Assembly (NCBI RefSeq): GCF_002127215.1
Contig: NZ_NFUT01000002.1
Span: 372,001 to 436,000 of the forward strand
DNA: 64,000 nt
Direction of reading: 5' to 3'
From: Hydrogenophaga sp. IBVHS2
Lineage (GTDB): Bacteria; Pseudomonadota; Gammaproteobacteria; Burkholderiales; Burkholderiaceae_C
Positions 18,511 through 29,001 of this stretch are shown here, piece after piece. The translations under genes and the position numbers were made by a program. Each line of letters begins with the position of its first letter. The stretch's first letter is position 1. A model generated the notes under the pieces. The model was not told the DNA's origin, searched no databases, and worked only from the letters and a program-made list of their open reading frames with translations.

Positions 18511-19239
18511 TCAGACGCGGGACCAGACCAGGTCCCACACGCCATGGCCCAGCTTCAGGCCCCGGTTCTCGAACTTGGTGAGCGGCCGGTAGTCGGGCTT
18601 GGGCGCGTAGCCGCCCAGGGCCGGGTCGGCGGTGTTGCGCAGCAGGGGTTCTGCGGCCAGCACCTCGACCATCTGTTCGGCATAGGGCTGCCAGTCGGTG
18701 GCCAGGTGCACATAGCCGCCGGGCCTGAGCTTGTGGGCCAGACGGTTCACGAACGGACCCTGGATCAGCCGGCGCTTGTGGTGCTTGGTCTTGTGCCAGG
18801 GGTCGGGGAAGAAAATGTGCACGCCGTCCAGGCTGCCGTCGGCCAGCATGTGGTCCATCACCTCGACCGCGTCGTGCCGCACGATGCGGATGTTCTCCAG
18901 GCCGTTGTCGCCGCAGAGCTTGAGCAGGGCGCCCACGCCGGGCTCGTGCACCTCGCAGCACAGGAAGTTGTCCTGCGGCCGCACGCCGGCAATGTGGGCG
19001 GTGGCGCCGCCCATGCCGAAGCCGATCTCCAGCACCGTGGGTGCCTGGCGGCCGAAGGTGGCGGCCAGGTCGAGCGGCTGCGGTGCGTAGGGCACCATGA
19101 AGCGCGGGCCGAACACCTCGTAAGCCCGTGCCTGGCCGGCGGTGGTGCGACCGGCCCGCAGCACATAGCTCTTGACCACGCGCAGGTGCTCCACGTCGGT
19201 GGGGGCGGGGCGGGGCAGGGCGTGTCGGGGGTCGGTCAT
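18511..19239 (-). CDS. trmB: tRNA (guanine-N7-)-methyltransferase
   Basis: A 242-residue SAM-dependent methyltransferase that makes m7G46 in tRNA. The SAM-binding glycine loop is [17 protein letters not shown]; the TrmB-specific motifs are [19 protein letters not shown] and the C-terminal segment with [12 protein letters not shown]. The N-terminal Arg/Pro-rich extension precedes [15 protein letters not shown] at 19239. It sits between the pseudouridine synthase (22 nt downstream) and gluQRS (24 nt upstream) in one direction. Confidence 0.97.
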   Translation of the reverse strand: MTDPRHALPRPAPTDVEHLRVVKSYVLRAGRTTAGQARAYEVFGPRFMVPYAPQPLDLAATFGRQAPTVLEIGFGMGGATAHIAGVRPQDNFLCCEVHEPGVGALLKLCGDNGLENIRIVRHDAVEVMDHMLADGSLDGVHIFFPDPWHKTKHHKRRLIQGPFVNRLAHKLRPGGYVHLATDWQPYAEQMVEVLAAEPLLRNTADPALGGYAPKPDYRPLTKFENRGLKLGHGVWDLVWSRV

Positions 19240-19263
19240 GGCGGGCGGGCAAAGCCTGCGATT

Positions 19264-20142
19264 TTAGGTGGCCGCGCACCAGGCGGCCTGCCAGGCCCGG
19301 GTCCACAGCGCCAGCGCCTCGGCCACGCCGCCGCCGGCCGGCGGCAGGCCCAGCACGCTGGCGGCCGACTGCAGCGCGGCCAGCGGATCGCTCAGGTCGA
19401 GCGCTGCGGCACCGTTCTGCTTGCTCAGCTTCTCGCCGTTGGGCCCCAGCACCAGCGGTACATGGTGATAGCCCACCGGCGGAAGATCCAGGGCGCGCTG
19501 CAGCAGGATCTGGCGCGGCGTGTTGTCGGCCAGGTCGGCGCCGCGCACCACATGGCTGATGCCCTGCTCGGCGTCGTCCACCACCACGGCCAGCTGGTAG
19601 GCCCACAGGCCGTCGGCGCGGCGCAGCACGAAGTCGCCCACGTCGGCAGCCACATCCTGCTGCTGCGGCCCCAGGCGGGCATCGAGCCAGTGCACCGTGG
19701 CGGCATCGGGCAGGCGCAGCCGCCAGGCGCGGGCCTGGCGGCCCTGCAGACCTGGGCGGCAGGTGCCGGGGTAGACGGCGGCCTGATGCCGTTCCCGGGG
19801 GCGTCCAGCGGCGGCCAGCGCGGCTTCGATGTCGCTGCGTGAGCAGGCACAGGGGTAGGCCGAACCGGTGGAGAGCAGGCGCTCCAGCGCCGCCTGATAC
19901 CGATGGCCGCGTTGCGATTGCCAGCTCACCGGTTCGTCCGGCGTCAGGCCGCAGGCGGCGAGCTGCTGCAGGATGAATCCATCGGCCCCCGGCACGCAGC
20001 GTGGTGTGTCGACGTCCTCGATGCGCACCAGCCAGACGCCGCCACGCGCACGGGCATCGAGCCAGCTGGCGAGTGCGGCCACCAGGGAACCGGCGTGCAG
20101 CGGCCCGGTGGGCGACGGCGCGAACCGGCCGCGCGGCTTCAC
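19264..20142 (-). CDS. gluQ: glutamyl-Q tRNA(Asp) synthetase
   Basis: A 292-residue truncated GluRS paralogue that attaches glutamate to queuosine at the tRNA-Asp wobble base. The HIGH-like motif is in [15 protein letters not shown], the zinc-site cysteines in [12 protein letters not shown] and the later YPGTCRPG, and the KMSKS-like motif is [10 protein letters not shown]. No anticodon-binding domain is present, as expected. The GTG start at 20142 shares a GTGA with the stop of the upstream flavoprotein gene, indicating translational coupling. It is upstream of trmB. Confidence 0.93.
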   Translation of the reverse strand: MKPRGRFAPSPTGPLHAGSLVAALASWLDARARGGVWLVRIEDVDTPRCVPGADGFILQQLAACGLTPDEPVSWQSQRGHRYQAALERLLSTGSAYPCACSRSDIEAALAAAGRPRERHQAAVYPGTCRPGLQGRQARAWRLRLPDAATVHWLDARLGPQQQDVAADVGDFVLRRADGLWAYQLAVVVDDAEQGISHVVRGADLADNTPRQILLQRALDLPPVGYHHVPLVLGPNGEKLSKQNGAAALDLSDPLAALQSAASVLGLPPAGGGVAEALALWTRAWQAAWCAAT

Positions 20143-21257
20143 GCCATGGCCAGGGCCAGTTCGAGGCCCGAGACGAAGGCGTCTTCCACCCGGTGGCCCA
20201 GGCACCAGTCGCCGCACAGGCCGATGCCCAGTGCCGGGTCGATCAGGTGCGAACGGCCCAGCGGGGTGCGGGTCTGGGCATAACGCCAGCGGTGCACCAC
20301 CGCGTGGGTGGGCGTGGCACGGATGCCGGTGATCTCGGCAAAGCCCTTGAGCAGCTTGGCCTTGACGCGCTCTTCGTCGTCTTCGAGGTGGCGGGTCGAC
20401 CAGTCGGGGCTGGCCTGCACCGTCCAGCGCTCGATCGGGTCCCGCGCCGGCTTGCTCGATTCACGGGCCAGCCAGCTGATGCGGTGGTGGGTGCTGCGCG
20501 CGGCATTCCATTGCGGGCCCAGGTGCGGCAGGCCCGGCTGCATGGCCTGCGGGTAGGCCACCATGAGCGTCCAGCACGGGGCCACATGCACCGGTGCCAG
20601 CGCCTGCCGCAACTCCGGTGCCAGGCCGGAGGCCAGCAGCAGGTCGTGCACCTGCGGGTGGGGAATGGCCAGCACCACCTGGTCGAAGCCGCCGAGCACG
20701 CGCTGACCGCCCTCGGCATCCTCGGCCCGCAGCTGCCACTGCTGCGGGTGCAGGGCGTCACGTTCGATCTGGGTCACACGCACCTGCACCAGCGCCTGCG
20801 CCGGCAGGCCGCCGTGCTGTTCGGGCCGGGCGATCGGTTGCGCCCACAGCGCCACCAGGGCGTTCATGCCCGGCGTGGCCACGAAGTGCGGTTCGGTGGG
20901 AGGCGGGGCGCTGGCCAGCACGTGGCCGAATTCGTCGAGCACGCGCACCGTGCTGGCGCTCCAGGGTCGCACCACACTGGTGGCGGTCAGCCGCAGCACC
21001 TGCTCGAAGCGCGCATCGCGCACGGTGAAGTACTGGGCGCCATGGTCGAAGCCGCCGAACTCGGTGCGGCGGGTCGACATGCGGCCGCCGAAGCCCCGGC
21101 TCTTCTCGATGAGCGTGACGCGGTGGCCGGCCTGCAGCAGGGTGCGGGCGCAGGTCACGCCCGCCATGCCGCCACCGATGACGGCGATGTGCCGCAACGG
21201 CGCAGCGGCCGCGGCAGGGATGGACTTGGGAGCGCGGGTGGGCCGGCGAGTGGTCAT
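20139..21257 (-). CDS. FAD-dependent amine-oxidase/renalase-like oxidoreductase
   Basis: A 372-residue flavoprotein with an N-terminal Rossmann dinucleotide site ([21 protein letters not shown], then [17 protein letters not shown]) after a short low-complexity leader. [12 protein letters not shown] is the signature of the NAD(P)/FAD 'renalase-like' family. The C-terminal [22 protein letters not shown] motif closes the FAD site. The substrate is not known. Its stop overlaps the gluQ start by 4 bp (GTGA), which puts it in the same operon, though a functional link to tRNA modification is not evident. Confidence 0.85.
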   Translation of the reverse strand: MTTRRPTRAPKSIPAAAAAPLRHIAVIGGGMAGVTCARTLLQAGHRVTLIEKSRGFGGRMSTRRTEFGGFDHGAQYFTVRDARFEQVLRLTATSVVRPWSASTVRVLDEFGHVLASAPPPTEPHFVATPGMNALVALWAQPIARPEQHGGLPAQALVQVRVTQIERDALHPQQWQLRAEDAEGGQRVLGGFDQVVLAIPHPQVHDLLLASGLAPELRQALAPVHVAPCWTLMVAYPQAMQPGLPHLGPQWNAARSTHHRISWLARESSKPARDPIERWTVQASPDWSTRHLEDDEERVKAKLLKGFAEITGIRATPTHAVVHRWRYAQTRTPLGRSHLIDPALGIGLCGDWCLGHRVEDAFVSGLELALAMA

Positions 21258-21307
21258 GGTGGCGTGCGGGGTGTGTTCAGGGGTGGAGCCGAATGTAGCA
21301 GCGGCCT

Positions 21308-22258
21308 TCAGCTCTGGTGGTGGTTGTGCAGCAGGGCATGGCGGGTTTTGGGGTGCTGCAGCCGCTCCAGCCACCACTGCAGGGCGCGGCCGGCACCCTG
21401 CGGGCCGGTGTCCTGGCGCCAGGCGTAGGCGGCGCGCTGGGTGCGCGAGGTGCGCTGCAGCGGCTTGACCACCAGCCGCCCGGCGTCGATGTAGGGCTGG
21501 GCCAGCGGTTGCGGCAGGAAGCCCACCGCCAGCCCGCGCAACTGGGCTTCGAGCTTGTGCTGCATGGTGGGCACGGTGAGCACATCCTGGCCCGGTTGCA
21601 GGTTGTGGGTGACGCCGCGGCCGCGCAGCGTGCTGTCGGCCACCGCCACGGCGCGGTGGCGGCGCAGCTCGTCGTCCGACAGCGCGTGGGTGGCGGCCGC
21701 CAGCGGGTGGTGGGGCGCCACCGCGTACACGAAGGGCACGCTGCCCAGCGGCGCCACCTGGATGCCCGGTATGGCCAGCTCCACCGACACGCCCAGGGCC
21801 AGGTCGGCCGCGCCGCTCTGCAGTGCCTCCAGCGTGCCCGAGAGCGTCTCGGCCCGCAGCCGCAGCCGGGTGGGTGCGCCGGTGGCATAGAAGGCCTCGC
21901 ACAGCTCGAACAGGGTGCCGCGCGCGATCAGCGCGTCGGCGGCAATGGAGAGTTGCGGCTCCCAGCCGGTGGCCACCCGCCGCACCCGCTGGGCCACCGC
22001 ATCGAGTTCCTGCAGCAGGTGCTCGCCCGACCGCAGCAGTTCGGCACCGGCGGGGGTGAGCACCGCACGCCGGGCGCTGCGGTCGAACAGCAGCACGTCC
22101 AGCGCATCCTCGATCTGGCGGATGCGGTAGGTCAGGGCGCTGGGCACCATGCCGAGCTCGCGCGCTGCAGCCGCCATGCTGCCCAGGCGCGAGACCGCTT
22201 CCAGCAGGGCCAGGTTCTCGGCCGACAGGGCGGACCGGGGCGATGCGGTGGCAGGCAT
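21308..22258 (-). CDS. LysR-family transcriptional regulator
   Basis: A 316-residue LTTR with a winged helix-turn-helix at the N-terminus (LALLEAVSRLGSMAAAARELGMVPSALTYRIRQIEDALDVLLFDRS) and a periplasmic-binding-like effector domain. ATG at 22258 is chosen because AAAGGAG lies about 5 nt upstream; an ATG five codons earlier would fall inside the palindromic operator. It is divergent from two pirin genes and a flavoprotein, which it probably controls through the T-N11-A box between them. Confidence 0.93.
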   Translation of the reverse strand: MPATASPRSALSAENLALLEAVSRLGSMAAAARELGMVPSALTYRIRQIEDALDVLLFDRSARRAVLTPAGAELLRSGEHLLQELDAVAQRVRRVATGWEPQLSIAADALIARGTLFELCEAFYATGAPTRLRLRAETLSGTLEALQSGAADLALGVSVELAIPGIQVAPLGSVPFVYAVAPHHPLAAATHALSDDELRRHRAVAVADSTLRGRGVTHNLQPGQDVLTVPTMQHKLEAQLRGLAVGFLPQPLAQPYIDAGRLVVKPLQRTSRTQRAAYAWRQDTGPQGAGRALQWWLERLQHPKTRHALLHNHHQS

Positions 22259-22270
22259 GGCAGCTCCTTT

Positions 22271-22289
22271 CATTCAAACGGTTTGAATG
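22271..22289. promoter_or_regulatory. perfect palindrome with T-N11-A: LysR-type operator
   Basis: The arms CATTCAAAC and GTTTGAATG flank a single G (9-1-9). Within it T22274 and A22286 are 11 nt apart, the canonical LysR-type binding box. It lies 13 nt upstream of the LysR start codon and about 100 nt before the pirin ATG, a position suited to autorepression plus activation of the divergent genes. A second inverted repeat, GCAGCC-5 nt-GGCTGC, is at 22306-22322. Confidence 0.72.
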
Positions 22290-22390
22290 ATGCCATCAAA
22301 ATCATGCAGCCGATTTGGCTGCGCGTATCTCCAGAATCGAGCCCATCGACAGCGGGGAATCGTCCCCGCCACCCTCTCAGGAGACCCGCC

Positions 22391-23092
<702 letters not shown>

Positions 23093-23107
23093 GCCGAGGG
23101 CCCGGCC

Positions 23108-24001
23108 ATGTGCGGCTCCGAACTCCTGACCCGGCGCGCGGTGCACTCGGTGGTGGACATGCCCCACCATGCCTTCGACGCCAGCACCCATGCCCGCATG
23201 TTCCACCCGGAGCACCTGGGCCTGATCGACCCCTTCATCGGCGTCGACCTGTTCCACATGCCGCAGAACTTCTTCCTGCCGCATCCGCACGGCGGCATGA
23301 GCGCCGTGACCCTGCTGCTGGACGATTCGCCCGGCGGCGTGATCAACCGCGACTCGCTGGGCGATCACAGCACCATCCGGCCCGGCGACCTCCACTGGAC
23401 CCAGGCCGGCCGCGGCATCGTGCACGAGGAAACCCCCAGCCAGCCGGGCCGCGCCGCCATCGGCCTGCAGATCTTCGTGAACATGGCGCGCAGCCACAAG
23501 CAGGACCCGGCCGCCGTGTTCAAGGTGGACCGCGCCGACATGCCGGTCTGGCAGGGCCCAGGCGTGCAGGTCAAGGTGGCCGCCGGGTCGTTTGCCGGCC
23601 TGAACTCGCCCATCGCGGCCGACCCGCGCTGGTCCACCCACGTCGATCTGCTGGCCATCACCCTGGAGCCGGACAGCCAGATCGATCTGCCGGTGGACAA
23701 CGCGGCCAACGGCTTCCTGATCGTCACCGCCGGCTCGCTGCAGGCCAACGATGAGGCGGCCCGTGCCGACCAGACCGTGGTGCTGTCGCCCGCGCCGACC
23801 GACGCGGCCGGCCGTTCGGTGCTGACCTTGAACTCCGGTGCCTCGGGCGCACATGCGGTGCTGCTGGCCGGCGTTCCGCTGCGCGAACCCGTGGTGCCCT
23901 ATGGCCCGTTCGTGGGCAACAGCCGGCAGGACATCGCGGCCTATGCCCAGGCGTTCCAGCGCGGCGACATGGGCCTGCTGGAGCCGTCCTTCAGCCGCTG
24001 A
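23108..24001 (+). CDS. pirin family protein, second paralogue
   Basis: A 297-residue pirin of the longer subtype: FHPEHLGLIDPFIGVDLFHM leads to FFLPHPHGGMSAVTLLLDDSPGGVINRDSLGD, with the paired metal-site histidines in HPHGG. A pirin C-terminal domain follows (about residues 180-285). It is clearly different from its neighbour, so the pair is not a recent tandem duplication. It lies between the first pirin (15 nt) and a flavodoxin-like gene (56 nt), all co-directional and divergent from LysR. Confidence 0.92.
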   Translation: MCGSELLTRRAVHSVVDMPHHAFDASTHARMFHPEHLGLIDPFIGVDLFHMPQNFFLPHPHGGMSAVTLLLDDSPGGVINRDSLGDHSTIRPGDLHWTQAGRGIVHEETPSQPGRAAIGLQIFVNMARSHKQDPAAVFKVDRADMPVWQGPGVQVKVAAGSFAGLNSPIAADPRWSTHVDLLAITLEPDSQIDLPVDNAANGFLIVTAGSLQANDEAARADQTVVLSPAPTDAAGRSVLTLNSGASGAHAVLLAGVPLREPVVPYGPFVGNSRQDIAAYAQAFQRGDMGLLEPSFSR

Positions 24002-24057
24002 CCTTTCCGATTTCCTTCCACCCCGCGCCGACCGGCGCACAACCCTGAAAGCAAACC

Positions 24058-24612
24058 ATGGCAAAAGTTGTTGTTGTCTACCACTCCGGCTACGGCCACA
24101 CCCAGTTCATCGCCCAGGCCGTGGCCCAGGGCGCCGGTGCCGATCTGATCGCCGTCGATGCCGAGGGCGACCTGCCCGAGGGCGCCTGGGACGCCCTGGC
24201 CGCGGCCGACGCCATCATCATGGGCACCCCGACCTACATGGGCGGTCCGAGCTGGCAGTTCAAGAAGTTCGCCGACGCCTCGTCCAAGGCCTGGTTCACC
24301 CGCGCCTGGCAGGACAAGTTCTTCGCCGGCTTCACGGTGAGTGCCAGCCTCAACGGCGACAAGGGCTCCACCCTGGCCTACCTGTCCACCCTGTCGGCCC
24401 AGCATGGCGGCCTGTGGGTGAGTCTGGGCATGGCGCCGGCCAACAAGCTGGCCTCCACCCGCGCCGACGTGAACAACCTCGGCGGCTCGGTGGGTCTGCT
24501 GGTGCAGGCTCCGTCCGACGCCGGTGCCGACAAGATCCCGCAGGGCGATGTGGACACCGCCCGCCAGTTCGGCGAGCGGGTGGCCGCCGTGGCCAAGCGC
24601 TTCAAGGGCTGA
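24058..24612 (+). CDS. flavodoxin-like NAD(P)H-dependent FMN protein
   Basis: A 184-residue flavodoxin-fold protein. The FMN phosphate loop is VVVYHSGYGHTQFIAQAV at the N-terminus, and GTPTYMGGPSWQFKKFAD is the second flavin loop, as in WrbA-type and FMN-reductase-type proteins. It likely reduces quinones or another acceptor with NAD(P)H in the cytoplasm. The gene context with two pirins (quercetin/quinone-linked cupins) under a LysR regulator suggests a quinone or phenolic stress response; this is inference. Confidence 0.88.
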   Translation: MAKVVVVYHSGYGHTQFIAQAVAQGAGADLIAVDAEGDLPEGAWDALAAADAIIMGTPTYMGGPSWQFKKFADASSKAWFTRAWQDKFFAGFTVSASLNGDKGSTLAYLSTLSAQHGGLWVSLGMAPANKLASTRADVNNLGGSVGLLVQAPSDAGADKIPQGDVDTARQFGERVAAVAKRFKG

Positions 24613-24696
24613 TCCCCCTGCCGACTCGGACCGGCCGGTTCCGGCCGGCCTGTGGCACAGTGCGGGCGGTTCCGCCACCGCTTGCACACCGATCCC

Positions 24697-25392
24697 ATGA
24701 AGATCATCAGCCTCATCCCCTGGGCCGACTGGCTGGCCCTGGCCTGCTTCTTTGCCCTGTGGGTGGGCTACGCCCGGTTTGCCAAGGTCTGGTCGCGCCA
24801 CCGTCCCTCGTTGCTGGACACCACCAACCGTTACCGGCGCTACTGGATGCAGCAGACCACGGCGCGCGACCCGCGCATGCTCGATGGCCTGATCACCCAG
24901 ACCCTGTCCAACACGCCGGCCTTCTTCTCGTCGACCTCCATCCTGGTCATCGGTGCGCTGTTCGCGCTGCTCGGCACCACCGACAAGGCGGCCGAGCTGA
25001 TGAGCGAGATTCCCTTCGCCCAGGCCACCACGCTCATCGTGTTCGAGTTCAAGGTGGTGGTGCTGGTGTCCATCTTCGTCTACTCGTTTTTCCGTTTCTC
25101 GTGGTGCATGCGGCAGTACACCTTCGTGGCGCTGGTCATCGGCTCCATGCCGCCGCCCGAATCGTTCGAAAGCGGTCAGTTCGACCGGCAGCATTTCGCT
25201 GACCGTGCGGCGGCCATGGTGGGGTCGGCCGCCGAGACCTTCAACGACGGCCTGCGGGCCTACTACTTTTCGTTCGCCCTGCTGGCCTGGTTCGTCTCGC
25301 CGGTGGCCATGGTGCTGGCCACGCTCATCGTGGTGGCCATCCTCTACAACCGGGAGTTCCGGTCGGAAGTCCTGTCCATCCTCAAGGACTGA
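24697..25392 (+). CDS. DUF599 family membrane protein
   Basis: A 231-residue protein with four hydrophobic segments: about 8-25, 75-95 (STSILVIGALFALLGTT), 110-135 (VFEFKVVVLVSIFVYSFFRF) and 195-220 near the C-terminus. It matches the DUF599 family, which has no established function. A G+C-rich hairpin (CCGGCCGG-TT-CCGGCCGG) precedes it at about 24,639-24,656. It is followed 36 nt later by dnaE, which has its own -10 element. ATG at 24697 is preferred over an upstream in-frame start because homology begins there. Confidence 0.85.
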   Translation: MKIISLIPWADWLALACFFALWVGYARFAKVWSRHRPSLLDTTNRYRRYWMQQTTARDPRMLDGLITQTLSNTPAFFSSTSILVIGALFALLGTTDKAAELMSEIPFAQATTLIVFEFKVVVLVSIFVYSFFRFSWCMRQYTFVALVIGSMPPPESFESGQFDRQHFADRAAAMVGSAAETFNDGLRAYYFSFALLAWFVSPVAMVLATLIVVAILYNREFRSEVLSILKD

Positions 25393-25415
25393 CCCGGCCG
25401 GTCCGGCCCAGTCCC

Positions 25416-25421
25416 TAAAAT
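25416..25421 (+). promoter_or_regulatory. -10 element of a possibly leaderless dnaE transcript
   Basis: TAAAAT ends 7 nt before the dnaE ATG (25429), so transcription would begin at or next to the A of the start codon. There is no ribosome-binding sequence upstream of this ATG, which fits a leaderless mRNA. No -35 consensus is seen. Confidence 0.45.
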
Positions 25422-25428
25422 CAGGCGC

Positions 25429-28400
25429 ATGTTTGTCCATCTGCGCCTGCACACCGAGTTCTCCGTCGTCGATGGCACCAACCGCATCGACGATGTCGTG
25501 GCCGCCGCCGCCGCCGACCGCCAGCCCGCCCTGGCCATCACCGACCTGAACAACCTGTTCGGGGCCATCAAGTTCTACAAGGCCGCCCGCGGCGCCGGGG
25601 TCAAGCCCCTGATCGGCGCCGAAGTGATGCTGCAGGGCTTCACCGACGAGACCCCCGGCGCCCTGCCGGGTGCCCACCAGCCGGCCCTGCCGCGGGCCAT
25701 CCTGCTGGTGCAGGACCGCCAGGGCTACCTCAACCTGTCCGAACTGCTGGCCCGGGCCTGGACCCGCAACGACGGGCGCGGTCAGGCGGTGGTGCAGCGC
25801 GCCTGGCTGGAAGAGCTCAACGGCGGACTGATCCTGCTGTCGGGCGCGCAGGCCGGGCCGGTGGGACAGGCGCTCATGGCGGGTGACGCCCGGCGCGCGG
25901 CCGACGTGGCCCTGCAGCTTTCCAGCCTGTTCACCCACCGCTTCTACCTGGAGCTGCAGCGCGCCGGCCGCGCCGACGACGAGCGCCATGTCACCGCCAC
26001 GGTGCAGCTCGCCGCCCGCCTGCGCCTGCCGGTGGTGGCCACCCACCCGGTGCAGTTCCTGGAGGCCGACGACTACGAGGCGCACGAGGCGCGGGTCTGC
26101 ATTTCCGAAGGCGAGATCCTGGGCAACAGCCGCCGGGTGCGCCGCTTCACCCGCGAGCAGTACTTCAAGAGCGCCGCCGAGATGGCCGCGCTCTTTGCCG
26201 ATGTGCCCTCGGCGGTGGCCAACACGCTGGAGATCGCGCGCCGCTGCAACCTCACCCTGGTGCTGGGCAAACCGCAGCTGCCCAACTTTCCCACGCCGCT
26301 GGTCAACGGCGTGCCCATGCCCATGGAGGACTTCTTCCGCCAGTCCTCCTTCGAGGGGCTGGAGGAGCGGCTGGCCCACCTCTACCCGGATGCGGCCGAG
26401 CGCGAGCGGCAGCGCCCGCGCTACGTTGAGCGGCTGGAGTTCGAGATCAACACCATCCTCAAGATGGGGTTCCCCGGCTACTTCCTGATCGTGGGCGACT
26501 TCATCAACTGGGCCAAGAACAACGGCTGCCCGGTGGGCCCGGGCCGTGGCTCCGGTGCCGGCTCTCTGGTGGCCTACGCGCTGAAGATCACCGACCTGGA
26601 CCCGCTGCAGTACAAGCTGCTGTTCGAGCGGTTTCTGAATCCGGAGCGGGTGTCCATGCCCGACTTCGACATCGACTTCTGCCAGACCAACCGCGACCGC
26701 GTGATCGACTACGTCAAGGACAAGTACGGCAAGGACGCGGTGAGCCAGATCGCCACCTTCGGCACGCTGGCCGCGCGCGCGGCCATCCGCGACGTGGGTC
26801 GTGTGCTCGATTTCTCCTATGGTTTTTGCGACGGCATCTCCAAGCTGATCCCGAACAAGCCGGGCATGTCGGTCACGCTGCAGTACCCGCCCAACCCGAA
26901 AAAAGAGGGCGACAAGAACAACTACGCGATCGAGATGGAGCCGGTGCTGGCCGAGCGCATCCAGAAGGAAGACGACGTCAAGACGCTCATCGAACTCGCG
27001 CAGAAGCTCGAGGGCATGGCGCGCAACGTGGGCATGCACGCGGGTGGCGTGCTGATCGCCCCGGGAAAACTCACCGATTTCTGCCCGCTCTACGCTCAGC
27101 CCGGCAGTGAATCGGCGGTGAGCCAGTACGACAAGGACGACGTGGAGGCCATCGGCCTGGTGAAGTTCGACTTTCTGGGCCTGGCCACGCTCACCATCCT
27201 GGAGATCGCGCGCGAATTCATCATGAAGCGCCACCAGGGCCAGGAGAACTTCCGCTTCGAGGACGTGCCGCTGGACGACCCCAAGGTCTATGCCCTGTTC
27301 TCGCGTGGCCAGACCGAAGCCGTGTTCCAGTTTGAAAGCCGCGGCATGCAGGGCATGCTGCGCGACGCCAAGCCCAGCCGCCTGGAAGACTTGATCGCTC
27401 TCAACGCGCTGTACCGCCCAGGTCCCATGGACCTGATTCCCAGCTTCGTCAACCGCAAGCATGGCAAGGAGGCCATCGAGTACCCGCACCCGCTGGTGGC
27501 CGACATGCTGTCTGAGACCTACGGCATCATGGTCTACCAGGAACAGGTGATGCAGACCGCGCAGATTCTGGGCGGTTACTCGCTCGGCGGCGCCGACATG
27601 CTGCGCCGTGCCATGGGCAAGAAGAAGGCCGAGGAAATGGCCGAGCACCGCGCGATCTTCCGCGCCGGTGCCGCGAAGAACAACATCTCCGAAGAAAAGG
27701 CCGATGAGGTCTTTGACTTGATGGAGAAGTTCGCGGGCTACGGCTTCAACAAGTCGCACGCCGCCGCTTATTCACTGCTGGCGTACCACACGGGTTGGCT
27801 CAAGGTGCACTACACCGCCGAGTTCTTCTGCGCCAACATGACGGTGGAGATGGACGACACCGACAAGCTCAAGGTGCTGTTCGAGGACGCGGTGAAGATG
27901 GGCATGGCCTTCGAGGCGCCCGACGTCAACCGCGGCGTGCACCGCTTCGAGCCGGTCACCGACCGTTCCATCCGCTACGGCCTGGGCGCCATCAAGGGCA
28001 CCGGCCAGCAGGCCATCGAGGCCATCGTGGCGGCCAGGGAAGGTCGGGGCGAAGGCCCCAACGGCCATGAGAGCGGCCCCTTCCGCAGCCTGTTCGACTT
28101 CTGCCTGCGCGTCGACCGCACCCGCATCAACAAGCGCACGGTGGAAGCGCTGATCAAGGCCGGGGCGTTCGACAGCATCCACCTCAACCGGGCCGAACTG
28201 CTGGCCTCGGTGGACCTGGCCTTCGACTACGCCGCCACCACCCAGGCCAATGCCCACCAGGGTGGCCTGTTCGACATGCTGGGCGGCGACGACCATGGCT
28301 CCAGCACGCAGGAGCCCGGGCTGGTGGCCACGCTGCCCTGGGGCGTGAAGGAACGGCTCACCCACGAGAAGAGCGCGATCGGCTTCTATCTGTCGGGCCA

Positions 28401-28995
28401 CCTGTTCGACGAGGTCGAGCGCGAGGTCCGGCGCTTTGCCCGCACGCCCCTGGAGGCAGTGAAGGAAAGCCGCGACCCGGTCATCCTGGCCGGCATCGTG
28501 ACCGACTTCCGTGTGATCAATGGCCAGCGCGGCAAGCTCGCGCTGTTCAAGCTCGACGACAAGTCGGCGGTGCTGGAGGTCAGTGCCGACGAGGGCCTGA
28601 TCAACGCCCACCGCAACACGCTCAAGGACGATGAGCTGATCGTGGTGCAGGCCGTGGCCCAGCCCGACCGCTTTTCGGGCGGCCTGCGGCTCAAGATCCA
28701 GCAGGTGTGGGACCTGGCGGCCGCCCGGTGCCGCTTCGGCAAGTACCTGCGGGTGGCGGTCAACGGCCATGCGCCGGCGGTGGCCCAGCTGGTGCGCGAA
28801 TTCCCGCCACGGCGCGAGATCACCGAGCAGGGCGAGCTGGTGCGGGGACTGCCGGTGCGGCTGTCGCTGCTGCGCGAAGGTGCCCAGTGCGAGCTGCAGC
28901 TGGACGACCGCTCGCTGTTCTTCCCGACCGATGCAGCGCTGGCCAGCTGGATGGCCCAGGCCCACCAGCAGCAGGCCGAAATCGTGTTCGACTGA
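25429..28995 (+). CDS. dnaE: DNA polymerase III alpha subunit
   Basis: An 1188-residue replicative C-family polymerase, full length compared with E. coli (1160). An N-terminal PHP domain begins FVHLRLHTEFSVVDG. The palm carries GRGSGAGSLVAYAL and the catalytic aspartates D412 and D414 in SMPDFDIDF. The fingers include GMARNVGMHAGGVLI and LNALYRPGPMDLIPSF. A helix-hairpin-helix segment, OB fold (VILAGIVTDFRVINGQRGKLALFKLDD) and C-terminal tau-binding region follow. It converges with tolA, 6 nt apart. Confidence 0.98.
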   Translation: MFVHLRLHTEFSVVDGTNRIDDVVAAAAADRQPALAITDLNNLFGAIKFYKAARGAGVKPLIGAEVMLQGFTDETPGALPGAHQPALPRAILLVQDRQGYLNLSELLARAWTRNDGRGQAVVQRAWLEELNGGLILLSGAQAGPVGQALMAGDARRAADVALQLSSLFTHRFYLELQRAGRADDERHVTATVQLAARLRLPVVATHPVQFLEADDYEAHEARVCISEGEILGNSRRVRRFTREQYFKSAAEMAALFADVPSAVANTLEIARRCNLTLVLGKPQLPNFPTPLVNGVPMPMEDFFRQSSFEGLEERLAHLYPDAAERERQRPRYVERLEFEINTILKMGFPGYFLIVGDFINWAKNNGCPVGPGRGSGAGSLVAYALKITDLDPLQYKLLFERFLNPERVSMPDFDIDFCQTNRDRVIDYVKDKYGKDAVSQIATFGTLAARAAIRDVGRVLDFSYGFCDGISKLIPNKPGMSVTLQYPPNPKKEGDKNNYAIEMEPVLAERIQKEDDVKTLIELAQKLEGMARNVGMHAGGVLIAPGKLTDFCPLYAQPGSESAVSQYDKDDVEAIGLVKFDFLGLATLTILEIAREFIMKRHQGQENFRFEDVPLDDPKVYALFSRGQTEAVFQFESRGMQGMLRDAKPSRLEDLIALNALYRPGPMDLIPSFVNRKHGKEAIEYPHPLVADMLSETYGIMVYQEQVMQTAQILGGYSLGGADMLRRAMGKKKAEEMAEHRAIFRAGAAKNNISEEKADEVFDLMEKFAGYGFNKSHAAAYSLLAYHTGWLKVHYTAEFFCANMTVEMDDTDKLKVLFEDAVKMGMAFEAPDVNRGVHRFEPVTDRSIRYGLGAIKGTGQQAIEAIVAAREGRGEGPNGHESGPFRSLFDFCLRVDRTRINKRTVEALIKAGAFDSIHLNRAELLASVDLAFDYAATTQANAHQGGLFDMLGGDDHGSSTQEPGLVATLPWGVKERLTHEKSAIGFYLSGHLFDEVEREVRRFARTPLEAVKESRDPVILAGIVTDFRVINGQRGKLALFKLDDKSAVLEVSADEGLINAHRNTLKDDELIVVQAVAQPDRFSGGLRLKIQQVWDLAAARCRFGKYLRVAVNGHAPAVAQLVREFPPRREITEQGELVRGLPVRLSLLREGAQCELQLDDRSLFFPTDAALASWMAQAHQQQAEIVFD

Positions 28996-29001
28996 TCCCG
29001 C

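Noticed and set aside
23941..27759. 1272-codon open frame on the minus strand opposite the pirin-to-dnaE region
   Set aside because: It is antisense to dnaE and three other clear genes, is His/Gly/Val-rich with no domain motifs, and is typical of antisense frames in GC-rich DNA.
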